This document shows, piece by piece, positions 33,894 to 42,713 of a stretch of DNA of 64,000 bases. How positions within the stretch are numbered: the stretch's first letter is position 1; every line of letters begins with the position of its first letter. The notes under the pieces are model-generated. The model was not told the origin of the DNA, made no database searches, and saw only the letters and a program-made list of their open reading frames with translations. Location: positions 62,001-126,000 of the forward strand of contig NZ_FOQH01000008.1 in NCBI RefSeq assembly GCF_900113695.1. The letters run 5' to 3'. Source of the stretch: Albimonas pacifica. GTDB lineage: Bacteria; Pseudomonadota; Alphaproteobacteria; Rhodobacterales; Rhodobacteraceae. The position numbers and the translations under genes are program-made.

Positions 33894-34574
33894 TCAGGCG
33901 TCGGCGTGAAAGCCCCGGATCAGGACGGCCTGGAAGAACGGGACCGGGCGGGAGAAGCCCGCCGCCTGCAGGCAGGCCGCCGTCCGCTCGGGCGTCAGCA
34001 CGCCGAGCCTGTCGCGCAGGGTCCGGGGCAGGTCCGCGAGCGATTCGGGGCCCGCGCCCATCAGGCGCTGCACCTGCTCCCAGTCGGCCAGCATCCCGGG
34101 GAACTCCGGCGCGTAGAGGTCGGCGCAGATCTCGGCCCCCACGTAGCGCCCGCCGGGGACCAGGCGGGCGTGGATCTCGCGGTAGAAGCCCTCCCGCTCG
34201 GCGTCGGGGACGAAATGCGCGACCAGCATCGCCAGCGCCACGTCGAACGGACCCTTGGGGGCGTCGGCGACATGGCCCTCGACCAGGGTGCAGCGCTCGG
34301 CGAGGCCCGCCTCGCGCAGCCGGTCCGCGCAGACCGCCAGCATCTCGGCCGAGGGATCGACGCCCACGAAGCGCCACTCGGGCCGCGCCTGGGCCAGGGC
34401 CAGGATCTCGGCCCCCGTGCCGACGCCCACGCACAGCGCGCGGGCCTCCCGCGGGGCCCCGACCAGCGCCAGGCCGGAGAGGAAATGCAGCGCCTGGGAG
34501 ATCGGGGCGAGGGGCCGGTTGCGCGCGTCGTAGCGCTCGGCCAGGCTGCGGTCGAAGGCGGGGGCGGAGCTCAT
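33894..34574 (-). CDS. Class I SAM-dependent methyltransferase
   Basis: The 226-residue protein has motif I CVGVGTGAEILALA near residue 45-60, the SAM-ribose acid in FVGVDPSAEML and a central LAMLVAHFVPD strand. The start at 34574 is chosen because the family begins FDRSLAERYDARNRPLAPI-like. No substrate can be named; its small-molecule methyltransferase fold resembles the UbiE/Trans-aconitate group. Confidence 0.85.
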   Translation of the reverse strand: MSSAPAFDRSLAERYDARNRPLAPISQALHFLSGLALVGAPREARALCVGVGTGAEILALAQARPEWRFVGVDPSAEMLAVCADRLREAGLAERCTLVEGHVADAPKGPFDVALAMLVAHFVPDAEREGFYREIHARLVPGGRYVGAEICADLYAPEFPGMLADWEQVQRLMGAGPESLADLPRTLRDRLGVLTPERTAACLQAAGFSRPVPFFQAVLIRGFHADA

Positions 34575-34680
34575 GGGGGGCGTCCCGGATCGTCGGAGGG
34601 GCGGCGATCCTGCCCCCGGCCGGGCGCCGGGGTCCAGAGACGGCGGCGCCGCGCCCGGCGTCCCCGCGGTCCCCGCATGC

Positions 34681-34708
34681 AAAAGGGGCGGCCCGGCGGA
34701 CCGCCCCT
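34681..34708 (-). terminator. Terminator after wrbA
   Basis: On the minus strand AGGGGCGG / CCGCCCCT (34708-34701 with 34691-34684) form a stem, with further pairing in the loop, followed by TTTT (34684-34681). It lies 30 bases after the wrbA stop. Confidence 0.7.
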
Positions 34709-34737
34709 CGTCGGATCGTCTCGATGCGGCCGGAGGC

Positions 34738-35361
34738 TCAGGCGGCCTCGGCCAGGGCCTTCTCGCCCTCGGCGAGCTTCGCGGCCACGGTGGCGACATG
34801 GGCGCCCTGCTGGCGGGCCACGGAGAGCTCGCGCTCGGTCGGCTGGCGGGAACCGTCGCCGGCCGCAAGCGTGCCGGCGCCGTAGGCCGAGCCGCCGCGG
34901 ACCTCGTCGACCATGCCCAGTTCGGCGGTCGAGAAGGGCACGCCCACCACGACCATGCCGTGATGCAGCAGGGTGATGTGGGTGCTCAGCACCGTCGACT
35001 CGTTGCCGGTGCCGGTGGCGGTCGAGACGAACACCGACCCGACCTTGCCGATCAGCGCGCCCTTCGCCCACAGACCGCCGGTCTGGTCGAGGAAGGTGCG
35101 CATCTGGCCGGCCATGTTGCCGAAGCGGGTGCCGGTGCCGATGATGACGGCGTCGTAGTCGGCGAGCTCCTCGGGCCTGGCGATCGGCGCCGCCTGGTCC
35201 CACTTGCCGCCGGCGGCCTTGAAGGCCTCCTCGGGCATGGTCTCGGGGACGCGCTTCACGTCCACCTGGGCGCCGGCCTGGCGGGCGCCCTCGGCGACGG
35301 CGCCGGCCATCGTCTCGATATGGCCGTACATGGAGTGATAGAGCACCAGAACCTTGGTCAT
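34738..35361 (-). CDS. wrbA: NAD(P)H:quinone oxidoreductase WrbA
   Basis: The 207-residue flavodoxin-fold protein starts [21 protein letters not shown] with the FMN-phosphate loop. [29 protein letters not shown] and [12 protein letters not shown] are characteristic of WrbA. It carries out two-electron reduction of quinones. The ATG at 35361 is followed directly by the typical N-terminus. Confidence 0.94.
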   Translation of the reverse strand: MTKVLVLYHSMYGHIETMAGAVAEGARQAGAQVDVKRVPETMPEEAFKAAGGKWDQAAPIARPEELADYDAVIIGTGTRFGNMAGQMRTFLDQTGGLWAKGALIGKVGSVFVSTATGTGNESTVLSTHITLLHHGMVVVGVPFSTAELGMVDEVRGGSAYGAGTLAAGDGSRQPTERELSVARQQGAHVATVAAKLAEGEKALAEAA

Positions 35362-35590
35362 CGTCTCGTCCTTGCGATCTTGGGCCGCCCGGGAGGTCGG
35401 GGGGGGTGAGGCGGCGTCCGGGCTAACGTGGCCCTCCTGTCCGGCGGTGACCAGACCCGCATTCCGGGACGGATTGTTGCGGGAAATGGAACGCGGGCCG
35501 GGGCGCGGCGGCGTCTTCGCCCGCGACCCGGCGACCCGAACGTTGCGCGAACGCTTGCGCGGCGGGGAGGGCGGCGCTATCTCGGCGCTG

Positions 35591-38500
35591 ATGGCGGACA
35601 AGGCCCAACTTTCCCAAGGCACGATCCTGACCGGCGGCGCCCCCGAGGGCTACGACGCGAAGCTGATCGCCGATCTCGTGGCCAAGGCCGACGGGCCGGT
35701 GATCCATGTCGCGCGCGACGACGCGCGCATGGCGGCGCTGGCCGAGGCGCTGACCTTCTTCGCCCCCGACCTGCCGGTCTGGCGTTTCCCGGCCTGGGAC
35801 TGCCTGCCCTACGACCGCATCAGCCCCAACGCCGACATCTCGGCCGCGCGCATGGCGACGCTGGCGGCCCTGGCCGACGGCCTGCCGGGCCGGGCGGTGG
35901 TGCTGACCACGCTCAACGCCGCCGCCCAGCGCGTGCCGGCGAAGTCGGTGGTGCGCGCGGCCTCCTTCGTGGCGGAGGTGGGCAAGCCGCTCGACCTCGA
36001 CGCCCTGCGCGAATACCTCGCCCGCATGGGCTTCAACCGCGCGCCCACGGTGACCGAGCCCGGCGACCACGCCATCCGCGGCGGCGTGGTGGACGTGTTC
36101 CCCCCGGGCGCCGAGGCGCCGGTGCGCCTCGACCTCTTCGGCGACGTCCTCGACAACGCGCGGCGCTTCGACCCCGAGACGCAGCGCACCATCGAGAAGA
36201 TCCGGCGCGTCGAGCTGGCCCCCGTCTCCGAGGTGATCCTCGACGAGGACGCCATCGCCCGCTTCCGCCAGATGTATCGCGAGACCTTCGGCGCCGCCGG
36301 CCTCGACGACCCGCTCTACGAGGCGGTCTCGGCGGGGCGCAAGCAGCAGGGCATGGAGCACTGGCTGCCCTTCTTCCACGAGGAGCTGGCGACCCTCTTC
36401 GACTACCTCCCCGACGCCCCCGTCGCCCTCGACCACCAGGTCGAGGAGGCGCGCGAGGCCCGCTGGGAGATGGTCCGCGACCACTACGAGGCGCGGAAGA
36501 ACGCGCAAGGCGCGAAGCCCGCCATGGGCGCCGCCGTCTACAAGCCGTGCCCGCCGGAGCTGCTGTATCTTTCCGAGGCGCAGTGGCTGGAGGCCCTGTC
36601 GGGCCGCCACCTGCGCCGCTTCTCCCCCATGCCCCAGCCCCCGGGGCCGGGCTGCGTGGACATGGGCGGCCGCCTCGGCCGCAGCTTCGCCGCCGAGCGG
36701 GCGCAGGAGGGGGTGAACGTCTTCGACGCGCTCGCCGCCCACCTCAAGGCGCTGGTGAAGGCGAAGACGGTGATCTTCGCCACCTACTCCGAGGGCGCGC
36801 GCGACCGCGTGAAGACCCTGCTGGAGGATCACGACGCCCCCGCCTCCCGCCTCGTCTCCCGCTTCGCGGACGTGAAGAAGGACGTGGTGAACCTCGCGGT
36901 CTGGCCGCTGGAGGCCGGCTTCGAGACCGCCGACCTGGCGGTGGTGGCCGAGCAGGACGTCCTGGGCGACCGCCTGATCCGCGCCCCTCGGCGCCGCAAG
37001 CGCGCCGAGAATTTCCTGACCGAGGCCTCGACCCTCTCGGCCGGCGACCTGGTGGTGCATGTCGAGCATGGCATCGGCCGGTTCCTGGGCCTCGAGACCG
37101 TCACCGCGCTGGGCGCCCCCCACGACTGCGCCGCCCTCGAATACGCCGGCGGCGACAAGCTCTACCTGCCGGTCGAGAACATCGAGCTGCTGAGCCGCTA
37201 CGGCCACGAGGCGGGCCTGCTCGACAAGCTCGGCGGCGGCGCCTGGCAGGCCCGCAAGGCGAAGATGAAGGAGCGGATCCGCGAGATGGCGGATCGCCTG
37301 ATCCGCATCGCCGCCGAGCGCGCGCTTCGCAAGGCCCCCGAGTTCGAACCTCCCCACGGCCCCTGGGACGAGTTCTGCGCCCGCTTCCCCTACCAGGAGA
37401 CGGACGACCAGCTCGCGACCATCGAGGACGTGCTGGGCGACCTCGCCGCCGGCACGCCGATGGACCGGCTGATCTGCGGCGACGTCGGCTTCGGCAAGAC
37501 CGAGGTCGCCCTGCGCGCCGCCTTCGTCGCCGCCATGTCCGGGATGCAGGTGGCGGTGGTGGCGCCGACCACGCTGCTCGCCCGCCAGCACGCCAAGACC
37601 TTCGCCGAGCGCTTCCGCGGCTTCCCGGTGAACGTGCGCCAGCTGTCCCGCTTCACCCCGGCGAAGGAGGCTCAGGACACCCGCAAGCGCCTCGCCGACG
37701 GCACGGTGGACGTGGTGGTGGGCACCCATGCGCTGCTGGCGCAGGGGGTGCGGTTCAAGGACCTCGGGCTGCTGATCATCGACGAGGAGCAGCACTTCGG
37801 CGTCAAGCACAAGGAACGGCTGAAGGAGCTGCGCTCCGACGTCCACGTGCTGACCATGACCGCGACGCCGATCCCCCGGACGCTGTCGCTCGCCATGTCC
37901 GGCGTCCGCGAGCTCTCGGTCATCGCCACGCCCCCGGTCGACCGTCTCGCCGTGCGCTCCTACATCGCCGAGTTCGATCCGGTGACGGTGCGCGAGGCCC
38001 TGCTGCGCGAGCATTTCCGCGGCGGGCAGAGCTTCTTCGTGGTCCCCCGCATCTCCGACATCCCCGAGATCGAGGCGTTCCTGCGCGAGCAGGTCCCCGA
38101 GGTCAGCTTCGTCACCGCCACCGGCCAGATGGCCGCGGGCGACCTCGACGACCGGATGAACGCCTTCTACGACGGCCAGTACGACGTGCTGCTGGCGACG
38201 ACCATCGTGGAGTCGGGGCTCGACATCCCGCGGGCCAACACGCTGATCGTGCATCGGGCGGACATGTTCGGCCTGGCGCAGCTCTACCAGATCCGGGGCC
38301 GGGTCGGGCGCTCCAAGCTGCGCGCCTACGCCTATTTCACCACCGAGCCGCGCAAGCGCCTGACCGACGGGGCCGACAAGCGCCTGCGGGTGCTGGCCTC
38401 CCTCGACAGCCTCGGCGCGGGCTTCACGCTGGCGAGCCACGACCTCGACCTGCGCGGGGCGGGCAACCTGGTGGGCGAGGAGCAGTCGGGCCACATCCGC

Positions 38501-39055
38501 GAGGTCGGCTTCGAGCTCTACCAGTCGATGCTGGAGGAGGCGATCGCGCGGATGAAGTCGGGCGAGGCCGAGGGCCCGATCGATTCGGGCGACTGGTCCC
38601 CGCAGCTCGGCCTCGGCGTGCCGGTGATGATCCCGGAGGCCTACGTCCCCGACCTCGACGTCCGCCTCGGCCTCTACCGCCGCCTGTCGGGCCTGGAGAG
38701 CAAGACCGAGCTGGAGGGGTTCGCGGCCGAGCTCCACGACCGTTTCGGCAAGCCGCCCCGCGAGGTGGAGATGCTGCTGCGGGTGGTGCGGGTGAAGGCG
38801 CTGTGCAAGCGCGCCGGCATCGCCAAGCTGGACGGCGGGCCGAAGGGCGCGACGCTGCAGTTCCGGGACGACAAGTATGCGAACCCCGCGGGCCTCGCGA
38901 GCTGGCTGCAGGAGCAGCGCGGCCTCGCCAAGATCCGCGACAACAAGGTGGTGGTGCGCCGGGACTGGGCGACCGAGGCCGACCGCCTGAAGGGCGCCTT
39001 CTCCATCGCCCGGGACCTTGCGAAGCTCGCCCAGGCCGCCCGGAAGGCCGCCTGA
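35591..39055 (+). CDS. mfd: Transcription-repair coupling factor
   Basis: The 1154-residue protein couples repair to stalled RNA polymerase. UvrB-homology domains lie at the N-terminus ([41 protein letters not shown]). The RNA-polymerase interaction domain starts [21 protein letters not shown]. The SF2 translocase has Walker [17 protein letters not shown] and DEEQ box, followed by the TRG motif and C-terminal domain D7. Earlier in-frame starts (from 35354) give a longer, poorly conserved N-terminus, so the ATG at 35591 is used. Confidence 0.96.
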   Translation: MADKAQLSQGTILTGGAPEGYDAKLIADLVAKADGPVIHVARDDARMAALAEALTFFAPDLPVWRFPAWDCLPYDRISPNADISAARMATLAALADGLPGRAVVLTTLNAAAQRVPAKSVVRAASFVAEVGKPLDLDALREYLARMGFNRAPTVTEPGDHAIRGGVVDVFPPGAEAPVRLDLFGDVLDNARRFDPETQRTIEKIRRVELAPVSEVILDEDAIARFRQMYRETFGAAGLDDPLYEAVSAGRKQQGMEHWLPFFHEELATLFDYLPDAPVALDHQVEEAREARWEMVRDHYEARKNAQGAKPAMGAAVYKPCPPELLYLSEAQWLEALSGRHLRRFSPMPQPPGPGCVDMGGRLGRSFAAERAQEGVNVFDALAAHLKALVKAKTVIFATYSEGARDRVKTLLEDHDAPASRLVSRFADVKKDVVNLAVWPLEAGFETADLAVVAEQDVLGDRLIRAPRRRKRAENFLTEASTLSAGDLVVHVEHGIGRFLGLETVTALGAPHDCAALEYAGGDKLYLPVENIELLSRYGHEAGLLDKLGGGAWQARKAKMKERIREMADRLIRIAAERALRKAPEFEPPHGPWDEFCARFPYQETDDQLATIEDVLGDLAAGTPMDRLICGDVGFGKTEVALRAAFVAAMSGMQVAVVAPTTLLARQHAKTFAERFRGFPVNVRQLSRFTPAKEAQDTRKRLADGTVDVVVGTHALLAQGVRFKDLGLLIIDEEQHFGVKHKERLKELRSDVHVLTMTATPIPRTLSLAMSGVRELSVIATPPVDRLAVRSYIAEFDPVTVREALLREHFRGGQSFFVVPRISDIPEIEAFLREQVPEVSFVTATGQMAAGDLDDRMNAFYDGQYDVLLATTIVESGLDIPRANTLIVHRADMFGLAQLYQIRGRVGRSKLRAYAYFTTEPRKRLTDGADKRLRVLASLDSLGAGFTLASHDLDLRGAGNLVGEEQSGHIREVGFELYQSMLEEAIARMKSGEAEGPIDSGDWSPQLGLGVPVMIPEAYVPDLDVRLGLYRRLSGLESKTELEGFAAELHDRFGKPPREVEMLLRVVRVKALCKRAGIAKLDGGPKGATLQFRDDKYANPAGLASWLQEQRGLAKIRDNKVVVRRDWATEADRLKGAFSIARDLAKLAQAARKAA

Positions 39056-39208
39056 CCTCGCGGCGGCGCGTCAGCCGTCTGGCCCGGTTCCGCCCCTCCA
39101 CCGGCCGGCGCGCCCCTCGCGCCCCGGGCGCCCACGCGCCTCTCCAACCTGGCCCCCGACGCCGCCCGCCCCCCGTGGAGCGCCTGCGACGCGCCCCCCA
39201 TGCACCCT

Positions 39209-39504
39209 CGGGAGCGCCTGTTCTCCGGAGCCGTCTCTCGCGGATGCCGTAAAGAGCGACTCGTCCGCCCCGGTCAAGGATCGCGCAGCGACCGCGCAAA
39301 GCGCGGCTTGTCCTTGACCGGGGCGGGCGAGTCGCTCAGGCATCCATCAGCGAGAGACGGCTGCGGAGGACAGGCGCGGGCGCTTTGTTCTTGGGTGAGT
39401 CAGGAGCCCGCCGGAGGCTCCCCGCCTCCGCAATTCCTCGAACCGCCCCCCAGGGTCGCGACGCAGCCAAGCCCGCCCGCAGGGCGCCTGTAGACCGTTC
39501 GCCC
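39209..39504 (+). repeat. ~290-bp repeat element, copy A, with giant palindromic core
   Basis: This segment matches the reverse complement of 47854-48143 nearly base for base across the core. The core (39214-39377) is an imperfect palindrome with three nested pairings. The outer arms 39214-39241 / 39350-39377 (28 bp, 2 mismatches) contain CCGTCTCTCGC. GAGCGACTCG (39254-39263) pairs with 39328-39337. The inner arms 39266-39280 / 39311-39325 form a perfect 15 bp. A non-palindromic tail follows (39378-39504). It fills most of the gene-free gap 39056-39548 after mfd. No transposase or coding potential is convincing. Confidence 0.85.
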
Positions 39505-39548
39505 CCTGCAGTCCCGGGCGCAGCCCCCGCGCAAGGCCCGCGCAGGGA

Positions 39549-40073
39549 TCAGTAGGCGATCCCCATCGACCCGCTCAGGGCGAGCACCGCGAGGCCCAGG
39601 GCGAGGGTGGTCAGCACCTCGATGGCGACGAGGTAGGTGTGGTTGCCGTGGAGCATCGCCAGCGCCGCCTGGTGGGCCTGGGGGTCGCCGCGCAGGCCGG
39701 TGGCGTGGACGCGGTCCTCGCTGTCGGCGATCGACTGGCGCACGGGTTCGGTCATGAACAGGTACATGCCCCCCACCAGCATGATCAGCGCCACCGGCGA
39801 GCCGTCCCCGGCCTGCGAGAGCTTGTAGAGCCCCGCCACCGCCAGGAAGATCCCCGCCAGCATCACCACCAGGAAACGGGCCGAGTGGCGCCACAGCGCC
39901 TGGCGTCGGCCCTCGATCGCCTCCAGCGCCTCGCTGGTCAGGCGCATCCTCGCCGAAGGGCAGCGCCGCCAGCAGACCAGCGACCAGCCGGTGCGCAGCG
40001 CCATCGCCAGCAGAAGCCAGCGGGTCAGGGGGTCCTGACCGATCGCGTCCAGGATGTTGCCAAGCCCGTCCAT
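39549..40073 (-). CDS. Membrane protein of unknown function
   Basis: This is a 174-residue protein with hydrophobic segments near residues 17-34 (weak), 66-84, 93-109 and 148-168. It is not assigned to a family. An Arg-rich loop (RTGWSLVCWRRCPSARMR) follows the first segment. It is the last minus-strand gene before repeat copy A and lies 75 bases downstream of the DsbA/FrnE-like gene. Confidence 0.65.
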   Translation of the reverse strand: MDGLGNILDAIGQDPLTRWLLLAMALRTGWSLVCWRRCPSARMRLTSEALEAIEGRRQALWRHSARFLVVMLAGIFLAVAGLYKLSQAGDGSPVALIMLVGGMYLFMTEPVRQSIADSEDRVHATGLRGDPQAHQAALAMLHGNHTYLVAIEVLTTLALGLAVLALSGSMGIAY

Positions 40074-40148
40074 GACCCTGTCCTCCTGTCTGCGCCGCTC
40101 CGCCCGCGCGCTGGCGCGAGGCGGCGCGGCCCGCCGCCGCGCCCGCCG

Positions 40149-40841
40149 TCAGACGGGGGGCTGGGCTTCCTGCCTCTCCCCGGCGTCGCGCTCGGCGTCC
40201 GCCTGCGCGGCCTGCAGGCCGCGGAGCTCCTCGATCACGCGCATCCACAGGTCGGGCTCCTGCGCGCCCTGGATGACGTATTTTCCGCCGACCAGGAAGG
40301 TCGGGACGCCGCCCACCCCGATCTCGCGCGCGGCCTCGTCCTCCTCGACCACTTCCTTGCGGTCGGCGTCGGATTCGAGCAGCGCCGCCACCACGCCGCG
40401 GTCGAGCTCGCAGGCGTCGGCGATGTCGAGCAGCACCGAGCGGTCGGAGATGTCGAGCCCGTCCTCGAAATAGGCGCGGAACAGCGCGTCCACGACGCGG
40501 CCCTGCGCGCCCTCGGTGCGGGCCCAGCGGATCAGCCGGTGGGCGTCGATGGTCGAGGGGGTGCGGTCGATGCGCGAGAAGTCGATCTCGAGCCCTGCGC
40601 CCGCGGCCGCCTCGGCGATCTGGTCGTAGATCCGTTTCGCCTTCTCCCGGCCGCCGAACTTGGCTTCGAGATAGCTGCGCCGGTCCATGCCCTCGGGCGG
40701 CATGTCGGGGTTCAGGCGGAACGGGCGCCAGCGGATGTCGAACGGATGGTCCGGCATGCCTTCGAGGGCGCGGTCCAGCTTCGCCTTGCCGATGTAGCAC
40801 CAGGGGCAGATCGGGTCGGAGATGATGTCGAGCGTGATCAT
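40149..40841 (-). CDS. DsbA/FrnE family thiol-disulfide oxidoreductase
   Basis: The 230-residue thioredoxin-fold protein has CPWC at residues 12-15 (SDPICPWCYIGKAKLDRAL), an inserted helical domain and the cis-Pro loop GVGGVPTFLVGGKYVIQGAQ. It is of the FrnE/2-hydroxychromene-carboxylate-isomerase-like branch and lacks a signal peptide, so it is cytoplasmic. It ends with a Gln/Ala-rich tail. The role is probably redox or isomerase; no neighbour settles it. Confidence 0.88.
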   Translation of the reverse strand: MITLDIISDPICPWCYIGKAKLDRALEGMPDHPFDIRWRPFRLNPDMPPEGMDRRSYLEAKFGGREKAKRIYDQIAEAAAGAGLEIDFSRIDRTPSTIDAHRLIRWARTEGAQGRVVDALFRAYFEDGLDISDRSVLLDIADACELDRGVVAALLESDADRKEVVEEDEAAREIGVGGVPTFLVGGKYVIQGAQEPDLWMRVIEELRGLQAAQADAERDAGERQEAQPPV

Positions 40842-40922
40842 GGCCGCAATGTGGGAAGTCCCGGCCCGAAGGTCAATTCAAGCTTTCATGGCAAGCTGAC
40901 GCGGCCGTAAGCCCTTCGGCCC

Positions 40923-41615
40923 TCAGATCAGCCCGAAGCGCCGGTCCAGCTCGGCCCGGTACCAGGCCTTGAGCGCGGGATCGAAGCGGGCGAAATCGGC
41001 GTCCTGCTGCGCCACGGTGCTCGCGCCGGGCTTGTGGACATGGGGCGCGAGCTCGGCCTGCCACAGGTCGAGGATCGGCCGCGTCACCTCCGGGTGGAAC
41101 TGGGTGGCGAGCGCGGGGCCGATGCGGAAGGCCTGGTTCGCCCAGGGACCGTCGGTGGTCGCCAGCCGCTCGGCCCCCCGGGGCGTCGAGAAGCCCTGGA
41201 AGTTGCCCGACAGCACCGTCAGCCCGTCGGGGATCGGGTTCCCGGCCGCGGGCAGGGCGCGCAGGGGGTGGAAGCGCCAGGCGATGCGCCCCTCGGGGTC
41301 GGGGGCGACCGTCGCGCCCAGCGCGTGGGCCAGCATCTGCGCGCCGAGGCAGATGCACATCATCGGCAGCCCCCGCTCGAGCGCCCGGCGCATCAGCGCG
41401 ATCTCGGCCTGCATCCAGGGCTGTTCGGCGATGTCGGTGACCATCTGCGGCCCGCCCATCACCAGCATCCCGTCGACCCCGTCGAGGGCGGGCAGGGCCT
41501 CGCCCCGCCAGGCCTGGACGACCTGCGCCTGCGCCCCCCGGTGGCGCAGATGGGCGAGGCCCGCATCCGGCGTGGCGTGGTCCATGTGCTCGAGGACCAG
41601 GATCCGGCGCGCCAT
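40923..41615 (-). CDS. Class I glutamine amidotransferase-like protein
   Basis: The 230-residue protein has the GATase-1 nucleophile loop MCICLGAQMLAHALGA, and the His of the triad in ATQFHPEVTRPILDLW. The start at 41615 gives MARRILVLEHMDHATPDAGLA, as in stand-alone GMP-synthase-like amidotransferases. No synthase partner is adjacent, so it may hydrolyse gamma-glutamyl amides as PuuD-type enzymes do. It is separated by five bases from the patatin gene upstream and is probably cotranscribed. Confidence 0.88.
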   Translation of the reverse strand: MARRILVLEHMDHATPDAGLAHLRHRGAQAQVVQAWRGEALPALDGVDGMLVMGGPQMVTDIAEQPWMQAEIALMRRALERGLPMMCICLGAQMLAHALGATVAPDPEGRIAWRFHPLRALPAAGNPIPDGLTVLSGNFQGFSTPRGAERLATTDGPWANQAFRIGPALATQFHPEVTRPILDLWQAELAPHVHKPGASTVAQQDADFARFDPALKAWYRAELDRRFGLI

Positions 41616-41620
41616 CGCGG

Positions 41621-42682
41621 TCAGGCCGAATAGAGCGCGCGCAGGTCGACGCTGGCGCGTTCGCCCAGGTCGGACCAGTGATCGGCGAGGAACCGCTCGG
41701 CGGCGTCCCGCCCCACCTGCTTGAGGTTCTGCATCAGCGTCCAGTCGGCGTGCATCTTGGTGGCGACGCCCAGCTTGCCCATGGTCTCGTCGTCGGCGAT
41801 CGAGTGGACCAGCACGTCCTTCATCGCGCCCTGCGGGATCACGCCCTCGGACAGCAGGCGGCGCACGAAGGTGATCGCGCGCAGCTCGCCCAGCAGGGCG
41901 GCGTTGAAGCTGATCTCGTTGGTGCGGTTGAGGATGTCGCGCGCGGTGCGCGGCAGCTCCTCGCGCACGATGGGGTTGATGTGCACGATCACCAGGTCGC
42001 AGGCCCGGGTTCCGTAGAACAGGGGCCACAGCGAGGGGTTGCCGGTGAAGCCGCCGTCCCAGAACGCCTCGCGCCGGCCGGTGGCGGGGTCGTCGATCTC
42101 GACCGCCTGGAACACCGAGGGCAGGCAGGTCGAGGCGAGGATCGCGTCGGTCCCGATCTCGTCGCCCTGGAACACCCGCGCCTTGCCGGTGCGCACGTTG
42201 GTGGCGCAGATGAACAGGTGCGGCGGCTCGGCGGTGCAGATCGTGTCGAAGTGCAGCTGCTCGGTCAGCAGGCCCCGCAACGGGTTGATGTTGAACGGAT
42301 TGAGGTCGTAGGGCGAGAACATCCGGGTCAGGCTGTCGCCCAGCCCCCAGCCGGCCCCCGCCTCGATGGCGTCGGCGAGGTTCTCGGTGGTCGGGTGGAA
42401 GGCGCGCACCCACTCCAGCAGCGGGTTGGGCAGGCCCGAGGAATAGCGCGCGATCGAGCCCCAGAAGCGGTCGAGCGAGGTCTTCGCCGCCTCCCGCCCC
42501 CCGTTGAGCAGGCCGGTCTTCAGGGCGGCCGCGTTCATCGCGCCGGCGGAGGTGGCGGTGATCCCGTCGAACTCCAGCGCCTCCTCTTCCAGCAGCCGGT
42601 CGAGCACGCCCCAGGTGAAGGCGCCGTGGGCGCCGCCGCCCTGGAGGGCGAGGTTGATGGTCTTGGTGGGTCGGCGAGCCAT
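41621..42682 (-). CDS. Patatin-like phospholipase family protein
   Basis: The 353-residue serine hydrolase has an oxyanion loop LQGGGAHGAF (13-22), nucleophile S46 in ATSAGAMNA and the partner Asp in WDGGFTGNPSLW. The residue two before Ser is Ala instead of the usual Gly of GxSxG. The C-terminal half matches the extension found in patatin proteins often linked to 3-hydroxybutyrate dehydrogenase in Rhodobacterales. A role in polyhydroxybutyrate or lipid turnover is an inference from that linkage. Confidence 0.88.
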   Translation of the reverse strand: MARRPTKTINLALQGGGAHGAFTWGVLDRLLEEEALEFDGITATSAGAMNAAALKTGLLNGGREAAKTSLDRFWGSIARYSSGLPNPLLEWVRAFHPTTENLADAIEAGAGWGLGDSLTRMFSPYDLNPFNINPLRGLLTEQLHFDTICTAEPPHLFICATNVRTGKARVFQGDEIGTDAILASTCLPSVFQAVEIDDPATGRREAFWDGGFTGNPSLWPLFYGTRACDLVIVHINPIVREELPRTARDILNRTNEISFNAALLGELRAITFVRRLLSEGVIPQGAMKDVLVHSIADDETMGKLGVATKMHADWTLMQNLKQVGRDAAERFLADHWSDLGERASVDLRALYSA

Positions 42683-42713
42683 GGCTGGGGGGTCCTTTCC
42701 GCGGATCGGCGGG

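Noticed and set aside
32906-34885. Long plus-strand frame opposite the sulfotransferase and methyltransferase genes
   Set aside because: The minus strand carries the PAPS loop and SAM motif; the plus frame has no recognisable feature.
35423-38737. Very long open frame (over 1100 codons) antisense to mfd
   Set aside because: It is low-complexity His/Asp/Gly-rich shadow coding; mfd on the other strand has all helicase motifs.
39200-39493. Open frame through repeat copy A (about 97 codons), with a similar frame at 47758-48108 through copy B
   Set aside because: Both translate parts of the palindromic repeat; the similarity comes from the DNA repeat, the frames lack ribosome sites and no family is recognised.
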